Of a DNA stretch of 64,000 bases, positions 16,025-24,868 are shown piece by piece. This DNA comes from Lujinxingia litoralis (GTDB taxonomy: Bacteria > Myxococcota_A > Bradymonadia > Bradymonadales > Bradymonadaceae). The stretch lies in the NCBI RefSeq assembly GCF_003260125.1, contig NZ_QHKO01000009.1:5001-69000 (forward strand). The letters run 5' to 3'. The position numbers were made by a program, and so were the translations under genes. The notes beneath the pieces were generated by a model. It saw only the letters and a program-made list of their open reading frames with translations, was not told the origin of the DNA and ran no database searches. The first letter of the stretch is position 1, and each line of letters starts with the position of its first letter.

Positions 16025-18655
16025 TCAGGCCGATTCGGTGGAGGGGGTCAGGGTGCGCACCGAGGGGGCGCGGGTGCCGCGGTGGACGGCATCGCGGACC
16101 AGGGCCAGGAGCTCATCGCGGCTGTACTGGCCTTTATTGAGCACGTGGTGGACGCGTTTGGTGAGTTTGGCGCGCTCGCGCTCGTTGAGGTCCATGGCGG
16201 TGACGACGACCACCGGGATGTCGCGCCAGTCGGGGTTTTCCTGGAGGCGGTCGAGGACCTCGAAGCCGTCCATCTCGGGCATCATCAGGTCCAGGAGGAT
16301 CAGCCCGGGCATCATGCCTTCCTGGAGGAGTTCCATGGCGACGCGGCCGTTGGGGGCGCTGTTAACGCTCCAGCCGGCCTGAATGACGGTGCGCTCCAGG
16401 ACGTCGCGGGTGGCGTCGTCGTCTTCGACGATCATCAGGCTGCGCTCGTGGGCGCGGCCCTGACCGAAGGTTTCGAGCACGTTGGTCAGGCGGGCGCGGT
16501 CCACCGGTTTGAGGAGGTACTCGGAGGCGCCCAGGGCGTAGCCCATGCTCTTGTTGGAGACGATGGTGAGCATGACGACCGGGATCTGGGAGACCTCCGG
16601 GTCGGCTTTGAGGCGGGTGAGGACGGTCCAGCCGTCCATCTCGGGCATCATCACGTCGAGGGTGATGACGTGGGGCTGGAGCTCCCGGGCCATCTCCAGG
16701 CCCTCGGAGCCGCTGAGCGCCGAGTTTACGCGGTAGCCCTCGCGGTTGAGGAAGCGGCGCATCAGGGCGTGGACGGTGGGGTCGTCGTCGATGATCAGGA
16801 CCGAGGGGGCGTCGGCGGGGAGGCGAGGGCCGGGGAGGTCGAGGGCTTCGTCGAGTTCCAGGGGATCGTTGACGGCCTGTTCGACCTTCAGGGGCAGGCG
16901 CACCCGGAAGGTGGAGCCTTCGCCCAGGGTGCTGGTGGCGGAGATGGTGCCGCCCATCATTTCGGTGAAATGGCGGGTGATGGTCAGGCCCAGGCCGGTG
17001 CCGCCGAATTTGCGGGTGGTGGATTCGTCGGCCTGGGTGAAGGCGTCGAAGAGTTTTTCGAGTTTTTCTTGGGGGATGCCGATGCCGCGGTCCTGGACCT
17101 CGAAGACGCACCAGTCGCGGTGGTCGAGGGACTCGCTGTAGATCTGGAGGCGGACGACCGATTTGTGGGTGAATTTGGCGGCGTTGGAGAGGAGGTTAAA
17201 GAGGATCTGCCGCAGCTTGGTGTGGTCGACGACCATGGCGGCGGGGGCGAGCTGGGCGTCGACGCTGAAGCGGTTGCCGTTTTTTTCGACCAGGGGGGTG
17301 ATGGTGGCCTGCACGTTCTGGATGAGATCGGGGAGGTTGATGGTCTCCAGGTACATGTCCATTTTGCCGGCCTCGATCTTGGCCAGATCGAGGATGCCGT
17401 TGATCAGGCTGAGGAGGTGGTTGGCGGCGGAGCCGATTTTCTGGAGGTCGTCGAGGTACTCGTCCTGGCCTTCTAAGGCCATCTCTTCGCTGATGAGTTC
17501 GCTGTAGCCGATGATGGCGTTGAGCGGGGTGCGCAGTTCGTGGCTGGTATTGGCCAAGAAGGCGCTCTTGGCCTCGGAGGCCTGGAGGGCGGCGTCGCGG
17601 GCCTCGCGCAGCTCGATCTCGGCCTGTCGGCGGGCGGTGATGTCGCGCAGGATGACCACGCGGCGCTCATCGACGTCGTTTTCGATGGGGGAGACGGAGA
17701 GTTCGACGGGGAAGCGCTCCCCGTCGGCGCGCACGGCGTCGGATTCGTAGAGGGCGCCCTCCCAGGCGGGCAGGCCCACCGGGTCATCGTCGGAGAAGAG
17801 GGTCTGGCGCTCGGCCAACTCCTCCTCGGTGGAGATGTCCTGCTGGAGGGCGCTGAGCTCGGGGGGGCGCCCGGAGATGGCCGGGACGATGGCGGAGAAG
17901 GGGGAGCTGACGATGGCGCCCTGGGAGTAGCCGAAGATGCGGGCGGCGGCCGGGTTGAGGTCTTCGATCTGGCCGTTGAGGGTGAGGGTGAGGATGCCAT
18001 CGGCGGCGGTTTCGACGATGGCGCGGGTGTGGGCTTCGCGGCGTTGCATCTGGGTGATCGCCCAGTTTTTGAGGGCCTCGTAGGCCAGGGTCATGCTCAA
18101 CACCAGCACGTAGAGGCCGGCCAGCACGGTCATCTCAAAGATGATCGACTCGCGCTCCCCAAGCGAGGTGGATCGCTCGGCGCCGGCGAGGACGTTGATG
18201 TAGTAGATGGCCGAGGCCGTCAGGCTTAAGACAAGCCAGACGACGCCGGAGCGGATGTTGGCCACCAGGATCGCCAGCATAGGGACCACCGAGAGCCAGA
18301 GCAGGGGCGGGGAGCCAAAGCCGGCGACCATGGTCACAAAGAGCATGCACCAGTAGACGTTGAAGGCCAGCCAGTTGCCGATGAAGTGGAAGCTGACGCC
18401 CCGGCGTAGCATGGCGATGGAGGCGCAGACGGTGCCGGCGCAGATCATCACGCCCACCCCGCTGAACCAGGTGCTGGAGAGGGCGTACATGATCACCGAG
18501 TACACCGGCGCCCAGATGGCCAGGGCCAGGGAGAAGACGATGACGATCTTGGCGCGGAAGGCTTGTTCGGGGGATGCGGAAGCGAAGTTGGGGGCAATGC
18601 GTGCGAGCAGCGCGTCGAGCAGGCCGACGTCGGCGGCAGGGTGGGTCGAGCTCAT
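16025..18655 (-). CDS. Membrane hybrid sensor histidine kinase, PAS-HK-REC-REC
   Basis: 876 residues. About six transmembrane helices fill residues 35-205, followed by a PAS domain (about 215-335, with IVETAADGILTLTLNGQIED). The HisKA helix has phosphoacceptor His372 in TSHELRTPLNAI. The HATPase domain has NLLSNAAKFTH (N box), DRGIGIP (G1) and FGGTGLGLTI (G2). Two receiver domains follow, with acidic patches IIDDDPT and IVEDDDA and phosphoacceptors Asp667 and Asp789, each in the sequence LDxMMPEMDG. It should relay phosphate His to Asp within one protein; there is no Hpt domain and no dedicated output domain here. It lies 152 bases downstream of the acyl-AMP ligase gene on the same strand, so it may sense the state of the membrane or of that pathway (inference). 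Confidence 0.95.
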   Translation of the reverse strand: MSSTHPAADVGLLDALLARIAPNFASASPEQAFRAKIVIVFSLALAIWAPVYSVIMYALSSTWFSGVGVMICAGTVCASIAMLRRGVSFHFIGNWLAFNVYWCMLFVTMVAGFGSPPLLWLSVVPMLAILVANIRSGVVWLVLSLTASAIYYINVLAGAERSTSLGERESIIFEMTVLAGLYVLVLSMTLAYEALKNWAITQMQRREAHTRAIVETAADGILTLTLNGQIEDLNPAAARIFGYSQGAIVSSPFSAIVPAISGRPPELSALQQDISTEEELAERQTLFSDDDPVGLPAWEGALYESDAVRADGERFPVELSVSPIENDVDERRVVILRDITARRQAEIELREARDAALQASEAKSAFLANTSHELRTPLNAIIGYSELISEEMALEGQDEYLDDLQKIGSAANHLLSLINGILDLAKIEAGKMDMYLETINLPDLIQNVQATITPLVEKNGNRFSVDAQLAPAAMVVDHTKLRQILFNLLSNAAKFTHKSVVRLQIYSESLDHRDWCVFEVQDRGIGIPQEKLEKLFDAFTQADESTTRKFGGTGLGLTITRHFTEMMGGTISATSTLGEGSTFRVRLPLKVEQAVNDPLELDEALDLPGPRLPADAPSVLIIDDDPTVHALMRRFLNREGYRVNSALSGSEGLEMARELQPHVITLDVMMPEMDGWTVLTRLKADPEVSQIPVVMLTIVSNKSMGYALGASEYLLKPVDRARLTNVLETFGQGRAHERSLMIVEDDDATRDVLERTVIQAGWSVNSAPNGRVAMELLQEGMMPGLILLDLMMPEMDGFEVLDRLQENPDWRDIPVVVVTAMDLNERERAKLTKRVHHVLNKGQYSRDELLALVRDAVHRGTRAPSVRTLTPSTESA

Positions 18656-18703
18656 GGTCCGGTACCTCGTAAGCCGGGGCGTTTAGATGATGGATACACA
18701 GGA

Positions 18704-18732
18704 GCGTGTGCGCCGGCTGGGGGCGCACACGC
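18704..18732. other. Hairpin between ligase and kinase genes
   Basis: An 11-bp inverted repeat (GCGTGTGCGCC / GGCGCACACGC) lies in the 152-base gap. It lacks a T-run in either direction, so it is not a classic terminator. It may slow or stabilise transcripts, or be an operator for the kinase gene. Confidence 0.35.
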
Positions 18733-18807
18733 GAGAGCGCGTCGGACTGCGGGCAGCTCCGGGGCTCTCGGTATCAAGCGTGGCAAGTTGTATTCGTACT
18801 TCTACCG

Positions 18808-20682
18808 TCATAACCGGCGGGTGCGCTCCAGGACAAGGGCCGCGAGGAGGCGGGCCTTTTTCTGGAGGTGTTCGACGCGGGTTTTGAGCAGGGTGGGCCA
18901 GTCGCGGGCGTCTTTGAGCTGGCCGGTGCGGGCCAGGTGCTGGGTGTGGCGGCGTTTGATTTTTCCGCTGGAGGTTTTGGGGATCGAGCCGGGGGGGACC
19001 AGGCGCAGCTTTGCCAGGGCGAGGCCAAAATGGTGCTGGAGGGTCTGGCGGACCTGGCGCTCGATCTGCTCGAAGGGGCGCCAGGTGCCGGGAGAGATCT
19101 CACAGACCAGGTGGAGGGCCTCGGTGCCCAGTTCGTTGGGTTCGGTGAAGGCGACGACGCGGGCCAGGCGCAGGCCTTTGATGCGGCCGATCTCGCGCTC
19201 GATATCGGAGGGGGCGAAGTTCTGTCCGGCGATGATGATGAGGTCTTTGAGGCGATCGACGATGTAGAGCTCCCCGTCGGCGACGTAGCCGATGTCACCG
19301 GTGGGCAGCTCGCCGTGGTGCTCGGTGGGCTTGGCGAAGTAGCCGGGGCTGACAGAGGGGCCGCGCACGCAGACCAGGCCGACGTGGCGTTCGCCCAGGG
19401 GCTGGTGGGTGTCGAGGTCGCGGATGATCAGGGTGTGTTTGGGGACGATAAAGCCCACGCTGACTGAGGTCAGAGCGTCGGGGTGGTCGGGGGCGCAGGG
19501 GGTGGCGAGGCGTTGGGTAGACCAGGCCGCGCGCTCGATCACATCGAAGCGCACCGGGGTGTTGGGGTGTGGGAAGGCCACGGCCAGGGTGGCCTCGGCC
19601 AGCCCGTAGACCGGGAAGAAGGCCTGGCGCTGGAAGCCGTGGGGCTCGAAGCGATCGAGGAAGCGGTTGACGGTGCGGTGGTCGATGGGTTCGGCGCCGT
19701 TGAAAGCCAGGCGGACCGAGGAGAGGTCGATGCCCTGGAGCAGGCGCTCGGGGAGTTTCTGGGCGACCAGCGCGTAGGCGAAGTTGGGGGCGACGATGAA
19801 GGTGGCTTTAAAGCGGGTGATGCCTTTGAGCCAGCTGTCGGGGCGGGCGACAAAGTCGGCGGGGCGCATCAGGTAGGGGGCAAAACCGACGAAGAGTCCC
19901 AGGAGGGGGCCGCCGATGAGCCCCATGTCGTGGAAGAGGGGCAGCCAGGAGAAGGAGCGGTCTTCGGGGGAGAAATGGCCGGCCAGGGTGGAGGCGCGCA
20001 GGTTGGCCACGACGTTGCCGTGGGTGACGATGACGCCCTTTGGCGAGCCGGTGGAGCCGCTGGTGTACTGCAGGTAGGCGGTCTGCTCCAGGGGGCGTTG
20101 CCAGTCGGAATCGGGGATGGGGGTGTGGCGAGCCTGGGCCAGGGCCCGGGCGCTGTCGAGGAGGGTGGCCTGGCCCAGGCTGTCGAGGTCAAGTTCGTTC
20201 CAGCGCTCGCGGTGGTCGGCGACCAGGGCGCGGGGGTCGCAGTCGGCGCAGACCGCGCGGATGCGTTCGCTGAAACTGCGCGAGAGTTTGAGTTCGGTGA
20301 GCGGGGGCAGGGGGACCGGGATGGCCCCCAGGGTCATGGCGCCGAGAAAGAAGGCCATGAAGTGCTCGATGCTGTCGAGCGAGAGGATCACGCGCTCTCC
20401 GGGGCCCACGTTGTGCTGGGAGAGGGCGGCCCGGGCGCGTTGGACCTGCTCCAGCATCGAGGCAAAGCTCAGCGCCCGGGCCTCGGGGCCGGCGGTGCCC
20501 GGGGTGACCTCGAAGAAGGATGTGGCCTCGGGGGTGGTGCGGGCGCGGCGTGCGAAGATCGCGGTGAGGGATTGGTCGGGGGCGGGCAGGTTGGCGAGTA
20601 CGTGGTCGGGGGTGGCGCCGGCCTGGTCCTGGCGAGTCCAGGCCGGGGAGGGGTGTGCTTCGGAGAGGGGGGCGGTCGACAT
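18808..20682 (-). CDS. Fatty acyl-AMP ligase (FAAL)
   Basis: A 624-residue member of the ANL adenylating enzymes. It should activate a fatty acid with ATP to an acyl-adenylate and load it on an acyl carrier protein. Motifs: LQYTSGSTGSPKGV (phosphate loop, about 200), SWLPLFHDMGLIGG (typical FAAL/LuxE-type), RLAFNGAEPI, PVYGLAEATLAVAF, TGDIGYVADGELYIVDRLKD, AGQNFAPSDIE and KTSSGKIKR with the C-terminal Lys. The long N-terminal domain and the FNGAEP and FHDMG motifs favour FAAL over acyl-CoA ligase. The carrier protein gene lies two genes upstream in the same operon (34-base gap to the crotonase gene), which fits direct transfer. GAGG before ATG 20682 supports the start. Confidence 0.92.
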   Translation of the reverse strand: MSTAPLSEAHPSPAWTRQDQAGATPDHVLANLPAPDQSLTAIFARRARTTPEATSFFEVTPGTAGPEARALSFASMLEQVQRARAALSQHNVGPGERVILSLDSIEHFMAFFLGAMTLGAIPVPLPPLTELKLSRSFSERIRAVCADCDPRALVADHRERWNELDLDSLGQATLLDSARALAQARHTPIPDSDWQRPLEQTAYLQYTSGSTGSPKGVIVTHGNVVANLRASTLAGHFSPEDRSFSWLPLFHDMGLIGGPLLGLFVGFAPYLMRPADFVARPDSWLKGITRFKATFIVAPNFAYALVAQKLPERLLQGIDLSSVRLAFNGAEPIDHRTVNRFLDRFEPHGFQRQAFFPVYGLAEATLAVAFPHPNTPVRFDVIERAAWSTQRLATPCAPDHPDALTSVSVGFIVPKHTLIIRDLDTHQPLGERHVGLVCVRGPSVSPGYFAKPTEHHGELPTGDIGYVADGELYIVDRLKDLIIIAGQNFAPSDIEREIGRIKGLRLARVVAFTEPNELGTEALHLVCEISPGTWRPFEQIERQVRQTLQHHFGLALAKLRLVPPGSIPKTSSGKIKRRHTQHLARTGQLKDARDWPTLLKTRVEHLQKKARLLAALVLERTRRL

Positions 20683-20716
20683 GGTGTCCTCGGTACCTCG
20701 GAGGGCGGTGGGAGGC

Positions 20717-22609
20717 TCAGGCGTAGTAGGGGCGGTTTTGGTCGATGAACGCGCGGACGGCGTCGAGCATCCGGGGGGAGACCCAGGCCGGGGCTTCGCC
20801 GCTGAAGAAGGGGCTGGCGAGCCGGGCCACGGTGTCGGGGCGGAGGTACTCGCAGAGGCTGGTGCGCCCGACCGGGTAGCCCAGAAGTTCGCGGGCGATG
20901 ACGTCGGCGATGGTGGGGTGGGCGAGCTCTCGGGAGGCCCGGGTGGTCTCGATCAGGTGCAGCAGGTGGAGGTGGATGGCGGCAGCCAGGTGCTCGTTGG
21001 GCTCTCCGGGCTCGGCGGCCGGGGTCTGCAGGGCGTTGAGGGCCTGGCGGGTGTCGTGGAGGTTGAGTGCGCAGAGATCGGCGGCCAGCCGGGGGGTGAG
21101 TTCGGCCAGGGTGAGGTTCTGGCGCAGGTGGGTCAGTGGCGAGGGGACCATGCCGATGTGGGTGAGCGTGGCCTCGATGTCGGCCACCGAGACGCCTTCG
21201 GCCGCGGCGGTCACCAGGGGGCAGAGGGTGGTCAGGAGGAAGCGGTCGCTGAGGAAGCGATCGCGGGCCCGGGTGAAGATCACGCAGAAGCCGGCGGCGT
21301 CGAGCCACTCAAAGACGTGGGCCAGGGCGGGGACGGGTTTCTCGGGCAGGCGCAGCTCCAGAAGGGGGCGAGTGCCGGTGCCGGGGGTGAGCTGCTCGGA
21401 ATCAGCCAGGGAGAGGGCCGGCAGGGGGCGGCGCAGCTCCAGGTTGGGGGAATCGGGCAGGGGAGAGCCCGGGGGGCCGGCGTGGACGGCGATGGTGCAG
21501 GCGTCGTCCAGGGGCAGGGGACGCGGGCGGTCGGGGTCGAGCAGGGTGATGGGCAGCGGGGAGTCGAGCGCGGGGGGCGCGGTGTCGGGGTGGTGCACGC
21601 GGCGCAGCGGTCGCTGGTGGAGTTCGTGCAGGAGGGCAGAAGCCGCGCCGTCGTCGGCGCCATCGAGTTCGAGGAGGAGATCGCGGCGCGGCGGGGTGCG
21701 GCGGACGTGGACCCGTTCGGCGACCTGGCGCAGGTAGAGAAAGGAGCGGGCGGCCTGGGCCTGAGGCTCGACCAGCGTTTCGCCGGCGCGGGTGAGTTCG
21801 CGGCGGAAGTCGTCTTCGCAGGGCGGGGCGCCGGCCCGGTGGGCGGCGTGGACCATCAGCTCCAGGCAGCGGGTGTAGACCCGGTGGTACTCGGTGGGGA
21901 GCTGCGCGATGCGGGCGCGGGTGTGGGCCTCGACCTGTTCGATGCTGGCGGTGCTTTCGACGACCGGGGTGTGTGGCGAGAGGGTGCCCTGGAGCAGGGC
22001 GTCGATGGCGGTCTCAATGGCCGCGGCGGTGTCGTCGATGGGGAGCAGGGCATCGATCAGGCCCTGTTCCAGGGCGCGGGCGCCCCAGAGGCGGTGGCCC
22101 CAGAGCAGGAAGCCCAGGCCGTGGTGCAGCCCCATCATTCGGGGCAGGCGCTGGGTGCTGCCAAAGGCCGGGGTGTTCAAGTAATCGGCGATCTCGGTCA
22201 TGTAAAAGGTGGCGTCGGGGCTGTCGAGCGCCAGGCGCACATCGCAATTGAGCGAGAACTCCACGCCGCAGCCGTAGCAGCTGCCGGTGACCACCGCGAT
22301 GGTGGGGACCGGGCAGCTGTGGACGGCCTGGTAGGCCTGTCGGAGCAGGGCGGTGAGTGCGAAGATGCTCCCGGGGGATTGCACGGCGCTGGCCAGCATG
22401 AGCTGGGCGCCGTTGATGAAGCTGCGCTCCTTGCCGGAGGTAAAGACCACCGCCCGGGTGCGTTCCGGGTTGATGTTGGCCATCAGCGCGACGAGCTCGT
22501 GGGCGGCCTGCGCGCTGAAGATATTGACCTCGCTGCCGGGCGTATTCATGCACACCCGGAGCAGGCCGCGATCGTCATGAGAGGCGGTAAAGACGGCGGG
22601 CCGGTTCAT
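20717..22609 (-). CDS. Crotonase fused to degenerate 3-hydroxyacyl-CoA dehydrogenase-like half
   Basis: 630 residues. Residues 1-200 are an enoyl-CoA hydratase/isomerase (crotonase) domain: INGAQL at the oxyanion-hole position, GCGVEF with Glu117, and YMTEI with Glu139, which align with the catalytic Glu pair of FadB. The C-terminal half follows the FadB/FadJ layout: RARDRFLSDRFL where GFLVNR is usual, EGVSVADIEATLTHIGM, and a second helical repeat near 600 (FFSGEAPAWVSPRML). The Rossmann part is decayed: I see no GxGxxG and no HFFxP with the catalytic His, only a Pro/Asp-rich stretch. The dehydrogenase is therefore probably inactive and the protein may hydrate, dehydrate or isomerise an acyl-ACP. 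Its ATG overlaps the ACP stop (ATGA). Confidence 0.8.
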   Translation of the reverse strand: MNRPAVFTASHDDRGLLRVCMNTPGSEVNIFSAQAAHELVALMANINPERTRAVVFTSGKERSFINGAQLMLASAVQSPGSIFALTALLRQAYQAVHSCPVPTIAVVTGSCYGCGVEFSLNCDVRLALDSPDATFYMTEIADYLNTPAFGSTQRLPRMMGLHHGLGFLLWGHRLWGARALEQGLIDALLPIDDTAAAIETAIDALLQGTLSPHTPVVESTASIEQVEAHTRARIAQLPTEYHRVYTRCLELMVHAAHRAGAPPCEDDFRRELTRAGETLVEPQAQAARSFLYLRQVAERVHVRRTPPRRDLLLELDGADDGAASALLHELHQRPLRRVHHPDTAPPALDSPLPITLLDPDRPRPLPLDDACTIAVHAGPPGSPLPDSPNLELRRPLPALSLADSEQLTPGTGTRPLLELRLPEKPVPALAHVFEWLDAAGFCVIFTRARDRFLSDRFLLTTLCPLVTAAAEGVSVADIEATLTHIGMVPSPLTHLRQNLTLAELTPRLAADLCALNLHDTRQALNALQTPAAEPGEPNEHLAAAIHLHLLHLIETTRASRELAHPTIADVIARELLGYPVGRTSLCEYLRPDTVARLASPFFSGEAPAWVSPRMLDAVRAFIDQNRPYYA

Positions 22610-22866
22610 ACGCTCACCACTTGTTCGAGGTAGGCGCAGAGCGAGCCCACGGTGAGATCGGTGGGGTTGGAGGCCGACTCTACCCAGCGGTTTAAGAGGA
22701 CGGGCTGGCCTACAAAGTGCTCCAACTCCAGGGTGAGCACGGTGATGGTCAGCGAATCGAATCCCAGGTCGAGTAGAAAGGAATGATCTTTGCGGATCGT
22801 CTCGGGAAGAGGGTTGGATGCGGCGGCACGTATGGCCTTCTCGACGGTGGCGAAGGTCTCACTCAC
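22606..22866 (-). CDS. Acyl carrier protein
   Basis: 86 residues, acidic and helical. The phosphopantetheine attachment motif is LDLGFDSLT with Ser38, in the right place for a four-helix ACP. The loop after it is longer than in housekeeping AcpP, with WVESASNPTDLTVGSL instead of the usual EIPDEE-type helix III, so this is likely a dedicated carrier of a specialised pathway. It is the first gene of the minus-strand group ACP, crotonase fusion, acyl-AMP ligase, and is coupled to the second gene by a 4-base overlap. The ligase is its probable loading partner. A promoter is visible at 22941-22970. Confidence 0.9.
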   Translation of the reverse strand: MSETFATVEKAIRAAASNPLPETIRKDHSFLLDLGFDSLTITVLTLELEHFVGQPVLLNRWVESASNPTDLTVGSLCAYLEQVVSV

Positions 22867-22940
22867 AGGTCACCTCGGGTGCATGAGCCCAGTCGGGCAC
22901 ATGAGAGTTGGTGGAGCGCGTGTTGGGATCGTTGATGGGT

Positions 22941-22970
22941 TAAGTATGTAGGGTGTTGAACGTGTTGCAA
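22941..22970 (-). promoter_or_regulatory. Promoter of the ACP-crotonase-ligase operon
   Basis: On the minus strand, TTGCAA (22970-22965), an 18-base spacer, then TACTTA (22946-22941). This gives a leader of roughly 70 bases before the ACP start. Moderate match to consensus. Confidence 0.45.
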
Positions 22971-23157
22971 GGATATTTTTGTATTCTTTATTTGAGGGTT
23001 TGGTGCAATTTTTGCGCGGATGGTTTGGGGAGGGGGAATTGATCTTGTCGGGCTCCGGGGATCCGAAGGGTGAGGGAGTTGTTGAAAGGGGATGGATGGT
23101 TCGTGAAAAAGTGCGGGGAGGTTTTTGCCCTGTGTTTTGCGGTGGATATGGAATTTG

Positions 23158-23185
23158 TTGACGGGTGGAAGGTCCGGGTTATACC
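23158..23185 (+). promoter_or_regulatory. Promoter upstream of the P450 gene
   Basis: TTGACG (23158-23163), a 16-base spacer and TATACC (23180-23185), close to the sigma-70 consensus. The predicted start near 23192 leaves about 200 untranslated bases before ATG 23393. Confidence 0.55.
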
Positions 23186-23392
23186 CTTCGAGTTAAGAAC
23201 ATTCAGGAATGGTTTTTGTGTGTTTAACGCCTCGCTGCGCGCGACAGGTGTAATGTGGTGCTGTGTTTTAGGCGTTGCGTTGCTCCTGACCCGGATGCGC
23301 GGGTTCTAAGCTTTGCGTCTGGCCGCCGGGGAGCGGTCCGGGCCCTAAAGCGGTGACGAGCGTCGAGGCGTTCATTGCGCCCGGAGAAGACG

Positions 23393-24724
23393 ATGAGCCT
23401 GCCCCCTCAGCCCGCCCTGACCAGTCCGCAGCAGACCCTGCAGTGGCTCACTCGCCCCTACGCCTTTCTGGAGTCGTGTGCCCGGGAGTTGGGGGATGCC
23501 TTTACGATCGACTTTCGCGACTACGGTCTGGGGGTGGTGTTCAGCCATCCGGACCATATTCAGGAGGTGCTCGGGGGCGACCCGGAGGTGTTTTTCGGGG
23601 GGGCGGGCAACGCGGTTCTCAAGCCCTTTCTGGGGCCTCATTCGCTGCTCCTGCTGGAGGGGGAGCCCCACCGGCGCAAGCGAAAGTTGTTGATGCCGAG
23701 TTTTTCCCGGGGACGAGTGCAGGGGTACGGAGAGTTGATCGCCCGGGTGAGTCGGGAGATCAGCGTGACGTGGCCGGTGGATGAGCCCTTTTCGGTGCGT
23801 CCGTCGATGCAGCGGGTGGCGTTTCGGTTGATCATTGAGATCGTGTTTGGACCCGAGCGCACCGCGCGCCGAAGGCGGCTCTCGGAGGCCTTTGCCAGCG
23901 TGCTGGATGATGATCTCTTTAACCTCGCGCTGCTGGGACGTCAGAAGGGGCAGGCCGGTGCGGGGAGTCGCTGGGAGGCGTTTGAGAAGGCGCTTAAGGA
24001 ACTCAGTGAGCTGATCTACGAGGAGATCGCTGAGCGCCGCGCTGTGCGCGGCGCTCAGCGGGACGACATCCTGGCGATCCTGCTGGAGGCCCACGACGAG
24101 GAGGGCCAGGCCATGAGCGATGAAGAGATCCATGGTGAGGTGCTCACGCTGATGGCCACCGGCCATGAATCGACGGCGACCGCGCTGGCGTGGGGCATCT
24201 ACTGGCTGTTGAGCTCGCCACAGGTTTACGCGCGGGCGCTGCGGGAGGTTGCCGCGTTGGGGCCCCAGGCTGATGCGCAGGCGTTGGCCGGCTGCGACTA
24301 TTTAGAGGCGCTGGTGAAAGAGATTCTTCGGCTGACGCCGGTCATCCCGGTGATCGCCCGCCAGGTGCAGCGCCCGGTGAGGATCGGTCCTTACACCCTG
24401 GAGCCCGGGATGGTGGCGATGCCGGCGATCTATCTGGCTCATCGTCGCCCCGATGTGTACGACGAGCCGGAGCGCTTCCGTCCGGAGCGCTTTCTGGAGC
24501 GCACTTACCGTTCTCATCAGTTCTTACCCTTTGGGGGCGGGGTGCGTCGTTGCATCGGGGCGCGTCTGGCGATGTATGAGATGAAGATCGTGCTGGGGAC
24601 GATTCTGCAAAAGGTTCATCTGGAGTTGCTCGATCCCGAGGCGGTGCGTCCGGTGCGTCGGATGGTGACGATCGCGCCCTCGGGAGGCACCCGGGTGGTA
24701 CGCCGACCGGAGGTCATGGCCTGA
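23393..24724 (+). CDS. Cytochrome P450 monooxygenase
   Basis: 443 residues, soluble class. It should hydroxylate or otherwise oxidise an acyl or other lipophilic substrate using haem and an external reductase. Visible signatures: I-helix MATGHESTATALAW (about 253-266, acidic/Thr pair as HEST), K-helix EILR, PERFRPERFLE, and the haem loop FLPFGGGVRRCIG with Cys387 as haem ligand. No membrane anchor. ATG 23393 was chosen because GGAGA lies 6 bases upstream; the in-frame TTG at 23375 lacks a site. Its divergent neighbours are an ACP, a crotonase and an acyl-AMP ligase, suggesting an acyl-ACP substrate as known for the P450 BioI. No ferredoxin or reductase gene is nearby. Confidence 0.93.
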   Translation: MSLPPQPALTSPQQTLQWLTRPYAFLESCARELGDAFTIDFRDYGLGVVFSHPDHIQEVLGGDPEVFFGGAGNAVLKPFLGPHSLLLLEGEPHRRKRKLLMPSFSRGRVQGYGELIARVSREISVTWPVDEPFSVRPSMQRVAFRLIIEIVFGPERTARRRRLSEAFASVLDDDLFNLALLGRQKGQAGAGSRWEAFEKALKELSELIYEEIAERRAVRGAQRDDILAILLEAHDEEGQAMSDEEIHGEVLTLMATGHESTATALAWGIYWLLSSPQVYARALREVAALGPQADAQALAGCDYLEALVKEILRLTPVIPVIARQVQRPVRIGPYTLEPGMVAMPAIYLAHRRPDVYDEPERFRPERFLERTYRSHQFLPFGGGVRRCIGARLAMYEMKIVLGTILQKVHLELLDPEAVRPVRRMVTIAPSGGTRVVRRPEVMA

Positions 24725-24868
24725 GGGGGAAAGGGCTTGATTTGTTTTCGAAAAGCCTTCACTCTCAAGAGGTAACCAAACGATACATTTTAGTGGGTCG
24801 TCGGTGGGACGGTCCGGTCGGTCGTGTAGGTCCTGTGGCCCCTGTGGATGCGTACTGAGGAGGACGAA

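Larger units (their letters stand above)
22867..23392. other. Divergent regulatory region between ACP and P450 genes
   Basis: 526 bases, with a conspicuously AT-rich stretch around 22960-23010 in an otherwise GC-rich window. Promoters can be read in both directions (22941-22970 minus; 23158-23185 plus). The plus-strand leader before the P450 start would be about 200 bases long. Short open frames at 22979-23161 and 23070-23309 have no ribosome site or family resemblance and were not called. Confidence 0.6.

Noticed and set aside
22979..23309. Two short plus-strand frames in the gap before the P450 gene
   Set aside because: No ribosome site, no family resemblance, and the second crosses the predicted P450 promoter.
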